NCBI GenBank assembly: GCA_964442285.1
Contig: CAYTZH010000015.1
Coordinates: forward strand, 29,146-93,145
Origin: CAYTZH01 sp964442285
GTDB taxonomy: Bacteria > Myxococcota_A > UBA9160 > JAFDET01
Reading direction: 5' to 3'
Length of the DNA stretch: 64,000 bases
Shown piece by piece: positions 62,905 through 64,000 of this stretch. The position numbers and the translations under genes are program-made. How positions within the stretch are numbered: position 1 is the first letter of the stretch; every line of letters begins with the position of its first letter. The notes under the pieces were generated by a model. That model ran no database searches and was not told where the DNA came from. It saw only the letters and a list, made by a program, of their open reading frames with translations.

Positions 62905-63171
62905 CTACTCGCCTCCGCGCTGGACGTAGTTCTTGACGAACTCCTCGGCGTTCTCCTCCAGAACCTCGTCGATCTCGTCCACGAGGGCGTCCATCTCCTC
63001 CTTGAGGGCTTCGCCCTTCTTGGCGAGCTTCTGGGCGCCGTCCCCGTCGGACGCATCTCCATCTTCGCCGTCGCCGCCGTGCCGCTTCGACTTCTGGGGG
63101 GCTTCCGCGGCCGAGACGATGACGAAGAGGTCTCCGTCGGCGTTCGGGAGGTGTCGCGTGTTCCGGACCAT
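62905..63171 (-). CDS. pup: prokaryotic ubiquitin-like protein Pup, extended N-terminus
   Basis: 88 residues, against about 64 in Mycobacterium. The C-terminal half is Pup: KEEMDALVDEIDEVLEENAE then EFVKNYVQRGGE, ending Gly-Gly-Glu, so no deamidation is needed before ligation. The N-terminal 25 residues (MVRNTRHLPNADGDLFVIVS then AAEAP) have a hydrophobic patch not usual in Pup; no in-frame ATG, GTG or TTG lies between this ATG and the MDALVDE segment. AGGAGC precedes the ATG. Next to dop and prcB. Confidence 0.9.
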   Translation of the reverse strand: MVRNTRHLPNADGDLFVIVSAAEAPQKSKRHGGDGEDGDASDGDGAQKLAKKGEALKEEMDALVDEIDEVLEENAEEFVKNYVQRGGE

Positions 63172-63191
63172 GCTTGCTCCTGCTCTGCGGG

Positions 63192-64000
63192 TCAGGCCCG
63201 CAAGTTCTTCACGAGTTCGGCGGCCGTGGGCGAGTCGTCGAGCAGCTGCTCCACGTGGGCCTTGGATCCCTTCAGCGGCTCCGCCATCAGGATCCGCTTG
63301 ATCGGCTCGTCGTCGATGCCGAACGAGATCGAGTCCCAGTTCACGCCGAACACCTGGGGAGCGTAGCGCTTCAGGCATTCGCCGCGGAAGTACGCCCGGG
63401 TGTCCTCCGGCGGGTCGCCGATCGCGCGGGTGATCTCCTCGTCGGCCACGATCCGCTCCAGGCGATCGTTGCGCAGCAGCACGTGATAGAGCCCCTTGTC
63501 CACGCGGATGTCGTGGTACTGGAGGTCCATCATCTCCACCTGGGGGGACTCCCAGTCCACGCCCTTGCGCTCCATGAAGCCCTCCATGGCCGCCTTCTTG
63601 ATCACCCAGTCGATCTCCCGCGACAGCTCCATCGGGTCGCGCTCGAGCCGGTCGAGCACGTAGCCCCACTTGTCGAGCACGTCCCGGGTGATCGGGTCGA
63701 TCTCCCGCGAACTGGTGTAGGCCAGGGCCAGCTCCAGGAACTCCCGCTGGATCTGCACGGCGGTGAGCTTCGGGCCGCGGTCGAGCTGGATCTCGCGTTT
63801 GCAGCCGGGGTCGTGGGAGATCTCCTTGATCGCGCGGACCGGGTCCCGCAGGGTGAGGTCCTTCGAGACGGCACCGTCCTCCACCATCGCCAGCAGGAGC
63901 GCGGTGGCTCCGTTGCGCAGGTAGATGGTGTACTCGCTCATGTTCGCGTCGCCCACGATCACGTGGAGCCGGCGGTACTTCTCGCGGTCGGCGTGGGGCT
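63192..64000 (-). CDS. dop: Pup deamidase/depupylase, 5' end outside window
   Basis: The C-terminal 269 residues of a PafA/Dop-fold protein: REKYRRLHVIVGDANMSEYT, DGAVSKDLTLRDPVRAIKEI, EIDWVIKKAAMEGFMERKGV, QYHDIRVDKGLYHVLLRNDR, and a final helix LLDDSPTAAELVKNL. Two such proteins flank pup-prcBA; the one upstream of pup is normally Dop, which removes Pup from substrates. The N-terminal catalytic part lies off the window. Confidence 0.88.
   Translation of the reverse strand, partial: PHADREKYRRLHVIVGDANMSEYTIYLRNGATALLLAMVEDGAVSKDLTLRDPVRAIKEISHDPGCKREIQLDRGPKLTAVQIQREFLELALAYTSSREIDPITRDVLDKWGYVLDRLERDPMELSREIDWVIKKAAMEGFMERKGVDWESPQVEMMDLQYHDIRVDKGLYHVLLRNDRLERIVADEEITRAIGDPPEDTRAYFRGECLKRYAPQVFGVNWDSISFGIDDEPIKRILMAEPLKGSKAHVEQLLDDSPTAAELVKNLRA

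Overview
The window is GC-rich and gene-dense, from a Gram-negative bacterium. It carries bamD, an N-terminal lipid A biosynthesis (LAB_N) domain protein, mpl and ldcA (meso-DAP peptidoglycan recycling), and pilT. It also carries a full Pup-proteasome locus (dop, pup, prcB, prcA, pafA), which is rare outside Actinobacteria. The gene order ispE / tRNA-Gln / prs / rplY / pth, the acyl-CoA dehydrogenases and a membrane-bound MutS relative suggest a lineage formerly placed in Deltaproteobacteria (Myxococcota, Binatota or similar). That placement is inference. Two runs of exactly 100 N (16575-16674 and 50956-51055) are scaffold gaps, and both fall inside tandem repeats.

0-9.3 kb is metabolic and accessory: two acyl-CoA dehydrogenases, a VOC protein, a GT-C type membrane glycosyltransferase, an M23-type peptidase, a diiron ferritin-like protein behind a TetR regulator, a secreted protein, an SDR and a LAB_N membrane protein. 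9.4-19.4 kb holds a 1335-residue secreted subtilase with FG-GAP repeats, an Mrp ATPase, a LolA-like protein with a secreted phosphodiesterase, thiD, and a membrane MutS relative.

26.1-19.4 kb (minus strand) looks like one long operon: rpsF-rpsR-rplI-dnaB-ldcA-serine hydrolase-mpl. It joins 30S assembly, replication and peptidoglycan recycling. bS6 and bS18 both carry long repetitive tails. 29.4-26.2 kb is a MocR/PdxR-like regulator followed by pdxS and pdxT (vitamin B6). 35.7-29.5 kb is a small protein, a CDP-alcohol phosphatidyltransferase, DUF1844, ispE, tRNA-Gln, prs, rplY, pth and nhaA. 35.8-38.0 kb (plus) is bamD, a TPR protein and a CBS protein.

40.2-50.1 kb (minus) is pgpA-cinA-thpR-recA, then pilT-alaS-ispG, with a decayed glycosyltransferase fragment between recA and pilT. 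50.4-56.4 kb holds a HEAT-repeat protein overlapping an HD-GYP protein (the two share an N-terminal domain), a second HEAT protein, and ruvX-mltG-SCP2. mreB and a carboxylesterase follow. The window ends in the Pup-proteasome operon, whose 5' end (dop) runs off the edge.

Two patterns recur. First, short tandem duplications, several of which duplicate a stop-start gene junction and so create a tiny coupled ORF (before mpl and mltG) or a multi-start N-terminus. Second, -10-like hexamers lie 6-10 nt before start codons, often overlapping head-to-head in intergenic regions of about 25 bp, which suggests widespread leaderless transcription.
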